This document shows positions 1-7,219 of a stretch of DNA of 64,000 bases, piece by piece. The DNA comes from Vulcanimicrobiota bacterium (lineage in GTDB: Bacteria; Vulcanimicrobiota; Vulcanimicrobiia; Vulcanimicrobiales; Vulcanimicrobiaceae): contig PMOS01000007.1 of NCBI GenBank assembly GCA_003161435.1, forward strand, positions 41,077 to 105,076, read 5' to 3'. A program made the position numbers and the translations under genes. The notes under the pieces are model-generated. The model did no database searches. It was not told the DNA's origin and worked only from the letters and a program-made list of their open reading frames with translations. The first letter of the stretch is position 1. Every line of letters starts with the position of its first letter.

Positions 1-36
1 CATCATGACTCCAGGCTGTGAGGTGTTCCTAACAAC

Positions 37-68
37 TTACTGAGGTCGGACGAAGTTCCCCTGCGCCA
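37..68 (-). pseudogene. 3' remnant of a small reading frame split by the insertion element
   Basis: Read on the minus strand from the direct repeat, this stretch encodes ...AQGNFVRPQ and then TAA at 37-39. It continues in frame from the 5' part at 2984-3140 once the element and one copy of the direct repeat are removed. The match depends on only a few codons, so the assignment is tentative. Confidence 0.4.
60..68. repeat. Left copy of 9-bp direct repeat (putative target duplication)
   Basis: CCTGCGCCA, repeated directly at 2984-2992. Removing one copy together with the intervening DNA restores an open minus-strand reading frame across the junction. Confidence 0.6.
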
Positions 69-69
69 A

Positions 70-87
70 AGGCTTTGCCCACAAAGG
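70..87 (+). repeat. Left terminal inverted repeat, 18 bp
   Basis: AGGCTTTGCCCACAAAGG, the perfect reverse complement of 2969-2986. The arm is itself partly palindromic (CTTTG...CAAAG). Confidence 0.75.
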
Positions 88-155
88 GCCGATTCCGGCC
101 GATTTAATGGGCAGGTTCCCGATTTTATGGGCAGCCGACACGGGGCTTCCCCGGC

Positions 156-172
156 TATACCTAGTAGGTATA
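156..172. promoter_or_regulatory. Near-perfect palindrome upstream of the first passenger gene (possible operator)
   Basis: TATACCTAGTAGGTATA is symmetric around its central base and ends 5 bp before the GTG start at 177. The related sequence CGGCTATACCTA also lies directly upstream of the transposase start, so one regulator, or the transposase itself, may bind both. Confidence 0.45.
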
Positions 173-176
173 TAGG

Positions 177-752
177 GTGGGGAAGCCATCCCGCGCCGCA
201 TGGCCGGGAATCGCCAAATGCCTCAGGATCGCCGATATCCCGGCGGGGCTATTAGCCTTGCTCGCCCTTTCGAGTGGAATCTTTCCGGCCTGGACGGAGT
301 GCCACCGCTCGCTCCTCTTTACCATTGGCGTTGCCTTGACCATAGTCTATTTTTGGTTTGCTATTCGGGGCAGCTACGAACAGACGCGGCATGAGGCCCG
401 GACGGACGCGTCGTTAGCAATTCTTAGAGCGCGCCGCGAAATGTCACCAATCGCTATAAATAAGCGCGTGACAGAAATGAAAAATCAGCTAAACGAGCTT
501 GATTACCGTGCTTCCAACGATCCATCTCAAGAAGATTGGCAGAAAGTTCAGTACGGGTTTTGGGCACTCCGGGAAGAACTCGCGAAGTGCTTAGATGACC
601 TCGAAAGCGTTAAGATCGCGGACTCGTGGCTATCGTTCTATCATTGGATGCCCCGAGATATTAACGCAACTGATCGCGCTCAGCTTCATAAAACGGCGAA
701 GAAGTTTAAGGTCCTGGTGGACCGCTTCGCGATCGCGGAGATGAAGCAATGA
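177..752 (+). CDS. Two-TM hypothetical protein with a cytoplasmic helical tail
   Basis: 191 aa, GTG start. I do not recognise a family. Residues about 20-38 and 45-63 are hydrophobic and look like a transmembrane hairpin. The rest is hydrophilic and helix-prone, with a likely coiled coil around residues 75-145. The start lies immediately after the palindrome at 156-172; no strong ribosome-binding site is visible. The gene sits inside the insertion element, convergent with the transposase and only 8 bp from its stop codon. Its codon use is more AT-rich than that of the chromosomal genes, consistent with passenger DNA. A toxin, immunity or anchoring role cannot be told apart from sequence alone. 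Confidence 0.6.
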   Translation: MGKPSRAAWPGIAKCLRIADIPAGLLALLALSSGIFPAWTECHRSLLFTIGVALTIVYFWFAIRGSYEQTRHEARTDASLAILRARREMSPIAINKRVTEMKNQLNELDYRASNDPSQEDWQKVQYGFWALREELAKCLDDLESVKIADSWLSFYHWMPRDINATDRAQLHKTAKKFKVLVDRFAIAEMKQ

Positions 753-760
753 GTTCGACT

Positions 761-1984
761 TTAGGCCGCTCCCCAGAACGTCGCCTCAACACCAAGTTCG
801 TAAAACGCACTAACGAGGCAGCATAGATTATGGCAGAGGACCTTACACAGAAGCTCGTTCACTTGCGCGACCGCCGTCTTCGACCGGATACGCGTCCCGA
901 ACTTGGCCTTGATCATGCTGAAGGTCGTCTCCACATTCGACCGCTTGTGGTAGTGCGCCGAGAACTCCTCGCGGCGATACATGAAGAAGAAATACATGCG
1001 GCGCCAGAGGTCCGCCCCGTCGCCTTTCGCGTGGAAGGCGCGCGAGTTACTCTTGAATGGAATCAGCGGGAACGCCCGCGCGTCGTCAATAGCGACGAAG
1101 TTGCGCTTCGTGAGGTACGCCTTGTCGGCGGAAACCATTTCGACGCCGAAGCCGCGCTGGACCGTCGTGTTGAGGAGGTCCGGTAAGTGGAGCGTGTCCT
1201 GCGCGTCCGGCCCGTAGTTGTCGGTCACCTTGACGGCGGTCACGACATTGGTTTTCGTGCCGACCATGACGTGTGCTTTGAGCCATTTCGCGCGCGACAT
1301 TTCCTTGCCGTACTTGGCGCTGAACCACCGCTGATATTCGCTCGTCGTGAAACCGGACGAATCGACGGCAAAGTCGGTTTCGAGGGCCGCGAGAGGCCGC
1401 GCGCTCTCCTCGACCATCGCGGTGAGGATCGGCGTGAGGTCGGGATTTTCGAGCGCGTTGAAAACCGAGTTGTAGTGGGGTGCGCGGTCGATGTAGCCTT
1501 TGGCGGCGTAGTCGCGCAGGTCGGTCATTGCACGACGGCCCGACGTTCCGCCGTACACCTTCATGGCGGCGCAGAAGGCCGCATCGGAGAGCGGTAGGCG
1601 CGGCCGTCCGCGGCCTTGGACGGGGTTGTCGATAGCCGAGCACAGGTCGCGCAGCAGGCCCGCAACGCGCTCCTTTTCGTGAACCTGCGCGGCGTTGTAC
1701 GCGGGCCATTCCTGCCGGTAGGTCAGGCGAAGCTGCTCAGCCACTACCGTTCCATCCGGCGCGACCGTTTCACGGCGCATCGTGAACTCGACGGCGAAAA
1801 CGTGCTTGCACGACGCCTGCCGCGTTTCGTAGTCGGGGCAGGTGCAGGTCGCCCCGCGCGCTTCGGTCGGGTCAACGACGTAGGTTCCCGCGCCCGCCTG
1901 GGACGGCACGACCCACAGGTCGCCCTTTTGCCTCAGCTTCTTCGTAGCGGCGATTTCCAGACCACGCTGCTCCCGAACGTCCAT
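761..1984 (-). CDS. SWIM zinc-finger DDE transposase
   Basis: 407 aa. The N-terminus carries a SWIM-type zinc site, C47-x-C49...C59-x-H61, within residues 40-65. The C-terminal half is an RNase-H-like transposase of the IS4/IS5/IS1182 type. The likely DDE triad is D208 (FAVDSSG), D287 (SADKAY) and E352 (SNVETTFSMIKAKFG). It should catalyse DNA cleavage and strand transfer at the element ends, with the SWIM finger adding DNA or protein binding. The start has a strong GAGGAGG site 5 bp upstream. The protein is full length with an intact triad, so the element may still be mobile. The exact IS family cannot be fixed from sequence inspection. Confidence 0.88.
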   Translation of the reverse strand: MDVREQRGLEIAATKKLRQKGDLWVVPSQAGAGTYVVDPTEARGATCTCPDYETRQASCKHVFAVEFTMRRETVAPDGTVVAEQLRLTYRQEWPAYNAAQVHEKERVAGLLRDLCSAIDNPVQGRGRPRLPLSDAAFCAAMKVYGGTSGRRAMTDLRDYAAKGYIDRAPHYNSVFNALENPDLTPILTAMVEESARPLAALETDFAVDSSGFTTSEYQRWFSAKYGKEMSRAKWLKAHVMVGTKTNVVTAVKVTDNYGPDAQDTLHLPDLLNTTVQRGFGVEMVSADKAYLTKRNFVAIDDARAFPLIPFKSNSRAFHAKGDGADLWRRMYFFFMYRREEFSAHYHKRSNVETTFSMIKAKFGTRIRSKTAVAQVNELLCKVLCHNLCCLVSAFYELGVEATFWGAA

Positions 1985-2000
1985 CCCGAACCTCCTCGGC

Positions 2001-2023
2001 TATACCTACTAGTAGTATACCTA
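2001..2023. promoter_or_regulatory. TATACCTA direct repeats upstream of the transposase (possible operator)
   Basis: Two TATACCTA copies at 2001-2008 and 2016-2023 surround the perfect palindrome CTACTAGTAG (2006-2015). The block starts 16 bp upstream of the transposase ATG and shares CGGCTATACCTA with the site upstream of the gene at 177. Confidence 0.4.
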
Positions 2024-2093
2024 ACGGGATGCTCGTGGTCAACCCTTTGGGGATATATTGACGGTATATTCCTGTTGGATGTAGTCTATCGGC

Positions 2094-2231
2094 ATGGCAA
2101 AGGTGAAGCTTAGCGGTTATCGCTGCGACCGCTGCGAGCACGAATGGCTCCCGCGCGACAGGGACCAGGACCCGAAGGTCTGCCCCAAGTGCAAGTCGCC
2201 GTATTGGAACACCCCACGACGCGTAAAGTAG
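2094..2231 (+). CDS. Small zinc-ribbon protein
   Basis: 45 aa. It contains two CxxC knuckles (CDRC near residue 10 and CPKC near residue 31), the spacing of a rubredoxin- or zinc-ribbon-type metal site, followed by a basic tail. A TTGACG box about 35 bp upstream could be a -35 element. It lies inside the insertion element between the transposase and a coiled-coil protein, transcribed away from the transposase. The function is unknown; DNA or RNA binding is the usual role of such ribbons. Confidence 0.65.
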   Translation: MAKVKLSGYRCDRCEHEWLPRDRDQDPKVCPKCKSPYWNTPRRVK

Positions 2232-2235
2232 CGCG

Positions 2236-2706
2236 TCATTCGGCTTTAGACAGGTCGGCGAGGCGACCCAACAGGACGTAATGCCCGTTGGCGAATCGCT
2301 CGATCTTCAGCCCCTTCTTCCGAAGGTTGGCGATCCCGAATTGAGTAGCGCGTAGCGGGTCCGCCATCGACGTTTTGGCCCCGAACCGCTTTGCGATCTC
2401 CCACAGCGCGGGGAGCGTTGCGCCTCGTGCCCCGGACATAATCAACGCACGCTCCAGCGCGTCGTTGAGCGTAACGTTTTCCGGCTGTGCGGCGACCTCG
2501 TCGGCTTTTGGCTCGGGGGGCTCAGCCCAGGGCATTGCCTGGTTCTCTACCGCGGTCGCGCCTGCGGTTTCCAAAAGCTCCTCAAGCCCGGACACGACCT
2601 TTTGTAGCGCGCGGGCTCGCTTCGTCCACGCCTCTAGCATGCGGGTCGCCTCAGCGTGCTCTCCTCGGTGCTGATCTAGCTCGGTTTGAAGCTGCTCGCG
2701 GTCCAT
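2236..2706 (-). CDS. Hypothetical protein: coiled coil plus winged-helix-like C-terminus
   Basis: 156 aa. Residues 1-50 are charged and helix-rich with a heptad-like pattern, probably a coiled coil. Residues 75-150 (LNDALERALIMSG...LWEIAKRF...GIANLRKKGLKIERF...HYVL) look like a small winged-helix DNA-binding domain. It could be a regulator of the element or a partner of the transposase. The gene ends 4 bp from the zinc-ribbon gene (convergent), and a short perfect hairpin (2719-2736) lies just upstream of its start. No family name is offered. Confidence 0.6.
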   Translation of the reverse strand: MDREQLQTELDQHRGEHAEATRMLEAWTKRARALQKVVSGLEELLETAGATAVENQAMPWAEPPEPKADEVAAQPENVTLNDALERALIMSGARGATLPALWEIAKRFGAKTSMADPLRATQFGIANLRKKGLKIERFANGHYVLLGRLADLSKAE

Positions 2707-2718
2707 TTTGCCTCGCTT

Positions 2719-2736
2719 GACCTATTTCGCTAGGTC
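2719..2736. promoter_or_regulatory. Perfect 6-bp inverted repeat in front of the gene starting at 2706
   Basis: GACCTATTTCGCTAGGTC; both arms are GACCTA/TAGGTC. It lies 13-30 bp upstream of the start codon and could be an operator or a 5'-UTR hairpin. Confidence 0.35.
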
Positions 2737-2755
2737 CCGTAGAATAGGGAAAAGC

Positions 2756-2825
2756 TGGTGGACCACAGGGGAATCCAACCCCTCGCCGTGCCCCGTGACA
2801 TGAGGCGGCGGAGCAGTCGTGGCCC
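2756..2825 (-). tRNA. Candidate D-armless tRNA-Asp-like structure (GUC anticodon)
   Basis: Read on the minus strand there is a 7-bp acceptor stem (GGGCCAC with GTGGTCC, one G-U pair), a 5-bp T stem with a 7-base loop TTGGATT, a discriminator A and an encoded CCA. There is also a 5-bp anticodon stem whose 7-base loop ATGTCAC holds U33 and anticodon GUC. Only 12 bases connect the acceptor and anticodon stems, so a normal D arm cannot form. T-loop position 56 is G rather than C, which would fit loss of its G19 partner. It may be a decayed tRNA, a tRNA-like attachment or regulatory structure, or chance. Confidence 0.3.
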
Positions 2826-2837
2826 GTTAGCTTGCCG

Positions 2838-2870
2838 AGCCGACCGTGACGAAAGTCGCGGTCGGCTTCT
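2838..2870 (+). terminator. Strong stem-loop with GAAA tetraloop, terminator-like
   Basis: AGCCGACCG pairs with CGGTCGGCT, and an inner GAC/GTC stem is closed by GAAA, giving about 13 bp. Only a short T-rich run (TTCTTT) follows on the plus strand. No clear plus-strand gene precedes it, so it could also be a structural element of the insertion. Confidence 0.4.
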
Positions 2871-2968
2871 TTAGTGTACGGATGCCTGAGTCGCGAGTCA
2901 ACTCAAAACTCAAAATTCAACACACTCGCGAGTTTATGGGCAGCGCGGTGATTTCTTGGGCAGACCGG

Positions 2969-2986
2969 CCTTTGTGGGCAAAGCCT
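2969..2986 (-). repeat. Right terminal inverted repeat, 18 bp
   Basis: CCTTTGTGGGCAAAGCCT, the perfect reverse complement of 70-87. Two further TGGGCAG copies lie 20-40 bp inward, in direct orientation. Confidence 0.75.
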
Positions 2987-2992
2987 GCGCCA
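2984..2992. repeat. Right copy of 9-bp direct repeat (putative target duplication)
   Basis: CCTGCGCCA, identical to 60-68. It overlaps the last three bases of the right inverted repeat, so the true duplication may be only 6 bp. Confidence 0.6.
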
Positions 2993-3140
2993 GCTCGCTC
3001 TGCTCCAGGCGAGCCATCCGGATCCGCGCGTCGTCGGCGAAGGCAGCTGGCCGTGCGACTGTCGCGCGTTCGCGCGCCCCGAAAACGACTATCTGTGGGT
3101 TCCCTGCGGGCAGCACCAGCCGTAAAGATGGTCGTCGCAT
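2984..3140 (-). pseudogene. 5' part of a small reading frame interrupted by the element
   Basis: The frame begins MRRPSLRLVLPAGNPQ about 35 bp downstream of the methionine sulfoxide reductase stop codon. It runs to ...EQSELAQ at the right edge of the insertion element. Joined to 37-68 it would give a 59-residue protein ending in GNFVRPQ. I do not recognise it. The reconstruction relies on the direct repeat; a chance open frame is possible. Confidence 0.4.
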
Positions 3141-3175
3141 CGTCCGGCTCGCGGTGTCGGATGCCGATGTAGGCG

Positions 3176-3655
3176 TCAGGCGATCGGGAAGTCGGATCCC
3201 GCGACGAGCAACTGCGCAGCGGCTTCCAACAACCGCCGGTCGTCGTCGTGAAAGCGGTCTTCGAGCGGGCTGTCGAGATCGAGCACACCCAACAGGTTGT
3301 CGCCGTCGATGAGCGGGACGACGATCTCTGAACGCGACGCGAGATCGCACGCAATGTGACCCGGAAAGGCGTTGACGTTCGGAACGACGAGCGTGCGCCG
3401 TTCTGCTGCAGCGCGTCCACACACGCCGGCGCCGAGGGCGATCCGCGCGCAGGCGGGCTTGCCTTGGAACGGTCCGAGCACGAGCTCGTCACCGCGCCGA
3501 AAATAGACGCCGACCCAATTCAGCCCGGTCAGCGACATGAAGAGCAGCGCCGAGAGATTCGCGGCGTTGGCGACGGGGTCGCGCTCGCCGTCGATGAGGC
3601 CCCGACCTTGCGCCACGAGCATCTCCACGTCCACTTGCTGCATGAAATCCCGCAT
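3176..3655 (-). CDS. msrC: Free methionine-(R)-sulfoxide reductase, GAF type
   Basis: 159 aa, the usual family length. It reduces free Met-R-sulfoxide in the cytosol using thioredoxin. The GAF fold is complete, and the three family cysteines are C69 (KPACARI), C79 (GAGVCGRAA) and C103 (FPGHIACD), spaced 10 and 24 residues apart as in E. coli YebR (known from the family). The motifs NWVGVYF, SRSEIVVPL and GVLDLDSP also fit. I chose the ATG at 3655; longer readings run into the divergent regulator gene. It is the first intact chromosomal gene beside the insertion element. Confidence 0.93.
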   Translation of the reverse strand: MRDFMQQVDVEMLVAQGRGLIDGERDPVANAANLSALLFMSLTGLNWVGVYFRRGDELVLGPFQGKPACARIALGAGVCGRAAAERRTLVVPNVNAFPGHIACDLASRSEIVVPLIDGDNLLGVLDLDSPLEDRFHDDDRRLLEAAAQLLVAGSDFPIA

Positions 3656-3751
3656 TTTCCAGGGACGCTCCGAGGCACCTCGGGCGACCCACGCGATGCG
3701 AAACCGCGAGCGCCGGGAGGTGCGCGCTGCGGGTGCCGTGGAGACAGCGAC

Positions 3752-4126
3752 GTGAGCCGCCGGCCCATCATCCGTATTCGTGTCGTTCTGCACGAGGGCG
3801 CAGCCCTGGGGCCGGGCAAGGCCGACTTGCTCGCGGCGATCGCCGAGTACGGCTCGATCGCCGCCGCGGGCCGCAGCATGGGGATGAGCTACCAGCGCGC
3901 CTGGTCGTTGGTCGACGAACTGAACCGGTACTTCCGCTCGCCGGTGGTCGAGGCCACGCGCGGCGGCGCGGGCCGCGGCGGCGCTCACCTTACGAGCGTC
4001 GGGCGCGAGGTTCTCGCAACGTACCGTTCGATCGAACAGAAAGCGACGAAATACTGCGGCGCCGAGGTCGAGCGTCTGCGGCGACTCGCGCCGCCCGAAG
4101 GCCCCGACATCTCGGCTCCAAAGTAG
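3752..4126 (+). CDS. ModE-like winged-helix regulator (DNA-binding domain only)
   Basis: 124 aa, GTG start with a GGAGA ribosome-binding site. Residues 20-95 match the N-terminal domain of ModE-type proteins (GPGKADLLAAIAEYGSI, GRSMGMSYQRAWSLVDELN, LTSVGREVLATYRSIE). Family members regulate molybdate or tungstate uptake and cofactor genes. The C-terminal molybdate-binding TOBE domain is missing, as in many short ModE homologues, so ligand sensing is uncertain. It is divergent from the methionine sulfoxide reductase and convergent with the TRAP binding protein, 3 bp away. No molybdate transporter lies nearby. Confidence 0.85.
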   Translation: MSRRPIIRIRVVLHEGAALGPGKADLLAAIAEYGSIAAAGRSMGMSYQRAWSLVDELNRYFRSPVVEATRGGAGRGGAHLTSVGREVLATYRSIEQKATKYCGAEVERLRRLAPPEGPDISAPK

Positions 4127-4129
4127 CGG

Positions 4130-5146
4130 TTACGCGAGTTTGCCGGTGTAGCCTTCGAGCAATCCCCACGCGGTGTCGCCGAACTCGCCTTTCCAATGCT
4201 TGTAGTAGTCGCCCAGCTTCGCTTTCATGCTCGCGCGGTCGGCGGCGGATAGCGTGTTGACGGTCATTCCCTGCGATTGGAGCTTGCCTACCAGCGAGTC
4301 GTTGAGCTTCATGATGTCGCGCCGTTGGCGATCGGTGATCGTCGACGCGTTGCGGGTGATGATCGCCTGCGCGTCGGCGGGGATCTTCGCCCACCACTCG
4401 TTCTCGGCGAGCAACCAGTAGCCGCCCCACATGTGGCCGCTCATGCTCAAGTACTTCTGGACTTCGAAGAAGCGCGCGAACTCGATGTTCGCCAACGGGT
4501 TCTCCTGGCCGTCGACGACCTTCGTCTGCAGCGCGGTGTAGAGCTCGCTGAAATTGATCGGCGTCGGTGCGGCGCCCAGTGCCTTGAACAGATCGAGCGC
4601 CATGCGGCTGTTCGGCGTGCGGATCTTCATCCCGGAGATGTCGGCGGCATTGCGGACGGGCCTGGTGCTCGCGGTTATCTCGCGCATCCCGTTCTCCCAG
4701 ATCTTGTCGAAGGCGTGCAGCCCCTTCGCCGCGATCTCGCCGCGCACGTACGCGCCCAGCTTGCCGTCGAACGCGCGGAACGCCGCGGCGGAGTCGGGGA
4801 ACGCGAAGCCAACGCTCTGAATCGCTCCCACCGGCACGACGGCCTCGAGGATCCCGCCGTCGAGCGTCATCACTTGCAGCGCGCCCGAACGCAGCTGCTG
4901 AAGCATCGCGGTGTCGCCGCCGAGCTGGTTGTTCGGGAAGACCGTGACGTCGACGCGTCCGTTCGTCTCTTTGCGAACGGCGTCCCAGAGGTCTTTCATC
5001 GCGATGCTGAGCGGATGATCGGGAGGCTGGTTCGTCCCCGCCTTGCCGGTGAAGTCCGCCGCCTTCGCCGGCGAACGGACGAACGCGATCGACGCGAATG
5101 CTCCAGCGGACGAGGCGATAAAGGCGCCGCGCGAGTTGCCGTTCAT
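4130..5146 (-). CDS. dctP: TRAP transporter solute-binding protein, DctP family
   Basis: 338 aa. It should bind an organic acid in the extracytoplasmic space and hand it to a TRAP permease. The N-terminus has an export signal (hydrophobic stretch about residues 8-22, cleavage near AKA/AD). Typical DctP features include HPLSIAMKDLWDAVRKETNGRV, GFAFPD, GMKIRTPNS and GQENPLANI. The start follows a strong AGGAGGT at 5155-5161. No DctQ or DctM membrane subunit occurs in the window, so its partner must be elsewhere. It is divergent from the CoA-transferase gene by 72 bp, suggesting co-regulation with acid catabolism. Confidence 0.92.
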   Translation of the reverse strand: MNGNSRGAFIASSAGAFASIAFVRSPAKAADFTGKAGTNQPPDHPLSIAMKDLWDAVRKETNGRVDVTVFPNNQLGGDTAMLQQLRSGALQVMTLDGGILEAVVPVGAIQSVGFAFPDSAAAFRAFDGKLGAYVRGEIAAKGLHAFDKIWENGMREITASTRPVRNAADISGMKIRTPNSRMALDLFKALGAAPTPINFSELYTALQTKVVDGQENPLANIEFARFFEVQKYLSMSGHMWGGYWLLAENEWWAKIPADAQAIITRNASTITDRQRRDIMKLNDSLVGKLQSQGMTVNTLSAADRASMKAKLGDYYKHWKGEFGDTAWGLLEGYTGKLA

Positions 5147-5218
5147 GAAGGACCTCCTAAAAATCGAATGCATCGGTTTGACGAGGAGTAGAGTGCGGCG
5201 GTTGGGCAATCCTCTCTC

Positions 5219-6418
5219 ATGGGCTCCGCTCCGCCGCTTGCCGGTATCCGCGTCGTCGAGGTCGGCAACTTCATGGCCGTGCCCTTCTGCGGCATGCAGC
5301 TCGCCGATCTTGGCGCCGAGGTGATCAAGGTCGAGAACCCGCAAGGCGGCGACCTCACGCGTTCGACCGGACCGTTCATCGATGGCGAGAGCTCGAACTT
5401 CGTGCGGCTCAATCGCAACAAGCGCAGCGTTGCGCTCGATCTCAAGTCGAGCGAGGGGAAGCGCATATTCGAGCGGCTCGTCGCGACGGCCGACGTCGTG
5501 ATCGAGAACTTGCGGCCAGGCACGATGGATGGGCTCGGGCTCGGTTACGCGGCACTGGCCGCCGGCGCGCCGCGGCTGATCTACCTGGCGGCGACGGGCT
5601 TCGGCAACGACGGTCCGTACGCGCAGCTGGCCGGACTCGACATCATCGCCCAAGCGATGTCGGGGCTGATGAGCATCACCGGCGAGCCTGGGGCGCCGCC
5701 GGTCAAGGTCGGCGTTCCGATCGCCGACCTCAGTTGCGCACTCTATGCGACGATCGCAGTGCTCGCCGCGCTGCGCGCGCGTGACCGCGACGGGCAGGGT
5801 CAGTTCATCGACGTCTCGCTGCTCGAGTCGGCGGTGTCGTTCGCCGTATGGGAAGCGGGTCGCTATTTCGCGACCGGCGACGTCCCCAAGCCGTCAGGTT
5901 CCGCGCACCAGGCGATCGCGCCGTATCAAGCGGTGCGTTCCGCCGACGGTTACTTCACCTTCGGGGCCAACGCGCAAGCGCACTGGCTGCGCGCCTGCGC
6001 CGCCCTCGGTCTCGACGAGCTCGCCTCCGACGAGCGCTTCACGACTAACGAGCTGCGGCTGGCGAACCGTCCGGCGCTGATCGCGGCGATCGAGGCCGCA
6101 ACCACGACGCGACCGTCGGCGGAGTGGACGGCGCGATTGACGCAGGCCGGAATCCCGTGCGGACCGATCCTCACCTTCGACCGCGTCTTCGAGGATCCGC
6201 ACCTCGCGCAGCGCGAGTTCTTCGTCGACGCGCCGCATCGCACGCTCGGCCCCGTACGCCAGCTCGGCTCGCCGATGCGTTTCTCCACGACGCCCGTCCG
6301 GATCGAACGCGCCGGGCCATTGCTCGGCGGTGATTCGGCCGAGGTGTTGCGCGAGATCGGGATCGGCGACGAAGAGCTCGCGCGCTTGGCCGGCGACGGC
6401 GTTACGGTGCTCGTGTGA
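5219..6418 (+). CDS. CaiB/BaiF family (class III) CoA-transferase
   Basis: 399 aa, normal for the family. It transfers CoA between organic acids. The N-terminal signature PLAGIRVVEVGNFMAVPFCGMQLADLGAEVIKVE is present across residues 7-38, quoted here only as family context in pieces: LAGIRVVEV, LADLGAEVIKVE. The catalytic aspartate is probably D170 in GVPIADLSCALYA. The end overlaps the enoyl-CoA hydratase start by 4 bp (GTGA), so the two are translationally coupled. With the divergent TRAP binding protein this suggests uptake, CoA activation and hydration of an organic acid, but the substrate is unknown. Confidence 0.93.
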   Translation: MGSAPPLAGIRVVEVGNFMAVPFCGMQLADLGAEVIKVENPQGGDLTRSTGPFIDGESSNFVRLNRNKRSVALDLKSSEGKRIFERLVATADVVIENLRPGTMDGLGLGYAALAAGAPRLIYLAATGFGNDGPYAQLAGLDIIAQAMSGLMSITGEPGAPPVKVGVPIADLSCALYATIAVLAALRARDRDGQGQFIDVSLLESAVSFAVWEAGRYFATGDVPKPSGSAHQAIAPYQAVRSADGYFTFGANAQAHWLRACAALGLDELASDERFTTNELRLANRPALIAAIEAATTTRPSAEWTARLTQAGIPCGPILTFDRVFEDPHLAQREFFVDAPHRTLGPVRQLGSPMRFSTTPVRIERAGPLLGGDSAEVLREIGIGDEELARLAGDGVTVLV

Positions 6419-7188
6419 TCCGCGTCGAACGCCGCGAGCCGGGAATCGCCTGGGTTACCATCGACCGGCCCGGCGCGCGTAACGCGATGACGTTCGCGAT
6501 GTGGGCGCGCTTGCGCGAAACCGCGGTCGAGCTCGATGCCGATGCGTCGGTGCGCGTCGTCGTTTTCACCGGCGAAGGCGACGAGGCGTTCGTCGCCGGC
6601 ACCGACATAGCCGAGTTTCGCGCATTCACCGGCGCCGGCGACGGCGTCGCCTACGAACGCCGCATCGACGCGACGATCGGCGCGCTCGACGCTATCCGCG
6701 TCCCGACGATCGCCGCGATCGCCGGCGCGTGCACCGGCGGCGGCGTGAGCATCGCGTCGACCTGCGACCTGCGGATCGGTGCGCCCAACGTGCGCATCGG
6801 CATCCCGATCGCGCGTACCCTAGGCAACATCGTCTCGCCGCGCAACGTCGCGCGCGTCGCCGAGCTGATCGGGCTCGACGCGGTGAAGGCGTTGCTGATC
6901 ACCGGCAAGCTGTTGCGCGCCGACGAGGCGCTGCGAGCCGGGTTCCTGAGTGAAGTCGTCGAAACCGCGCCCGCGCTTCTTCCGCGGGCTCAGGCCGTGG
7001 CCGAATCGATCGCAGGCTTGGCCCCGCTCACCGTGCGGGCGAGCAAAGAGATCGTCCGCCGGATCCGTGCATCGCGTGAGCTGCCGGATGCCGGGGATTT
7101 GATTCGCGCGTGTTACGGCAGCAACGATTTTCGCGAAGGGCTGACTGCGTTCTTAGCCAAGCGTCGAGCCGACTGGACGGGTTCCTGA
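6415..7188 (+). CDS. Enoyl-CoA hydratase/isomerase family protein
   Basis: 257 aa, GTG start overlapping the CoA-transferase stop. The crotonase fold is recognisable from IDRPGARNAMTFAMW, the oxyanion-hole region GTDIAEF, and IAGACTGGGVSIASTCDLRI around residues 100-120. The usual second catalytic glutamate motif (GGTQRL) is replaced by NIVSPRNVARVAEL. The exact chemistry (hydration, isomerisation or another crotonase reaction) is therefore open. It very likely acts on the CoA ester made by the upstream enzyme. Confidence 0.9.
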   Translation: MIRVERREPGIAWVTIDRPGARNAMTFAMWARLRETAVELDADASVRVVVFTGEGDEAFVAGTDIAEFRAFTGAGDGVAYERRIDATIGALDAIRVPTIAAIAGACTGGGVSIASTCDLRIGAPNVRIGIPIARTLGNIVSPRNVARVAELIGLDAVKALLITGKLLRADEALRAGFLSEVVETAPALLPRAQAVAESIAGLAPLTVRASKEIVRRIRASRELPDAGDLIRACYGSNDFREGLTAFLAKRRADWTGS

Positions 7189-7219
7189 CGCGCCGCGTCA
7201 TGCGGCCGGCTCGTTGCGC

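Larger units (their letters stand above)
60..2992. mobile_element. 2.9-kb insertion element carrying a SWIM-DDE transposase and passengers
   Basis: An 18-bp perfect inverted repeat (70-87 and 2969-2986, AGGCTTTGCCCACAAAGG) bounds the segment, and the 9-mer CCTGCGCCA flanks it directly at 60-68 and 2984-2992. Exact edges are uncertain by a few bases because direct and inverted repeats overlap on the right. Just inside both ends are spaced copies of TGGGCAG (about 105, 127, 2936 and 2956), which resemble the multiple terminal repeats of IS21-type elements, although no istA/istB is present. Inside lie one DDE transposase, two hypothetical genes, a small zinc-ribbon gene and a tRNA-like structure. 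Base composition is less GC-rich than the rest of the window. The element splits a small reading frame. Confidence 0.7.

Noticed and set aside
2917..3492. Arginine/serine-rich frames across the element edge and the methionine sulfoxide reductase gene
   Set aside because: Antisense-like composition in the wrong frame; the coding frame there is the GAF reductase.
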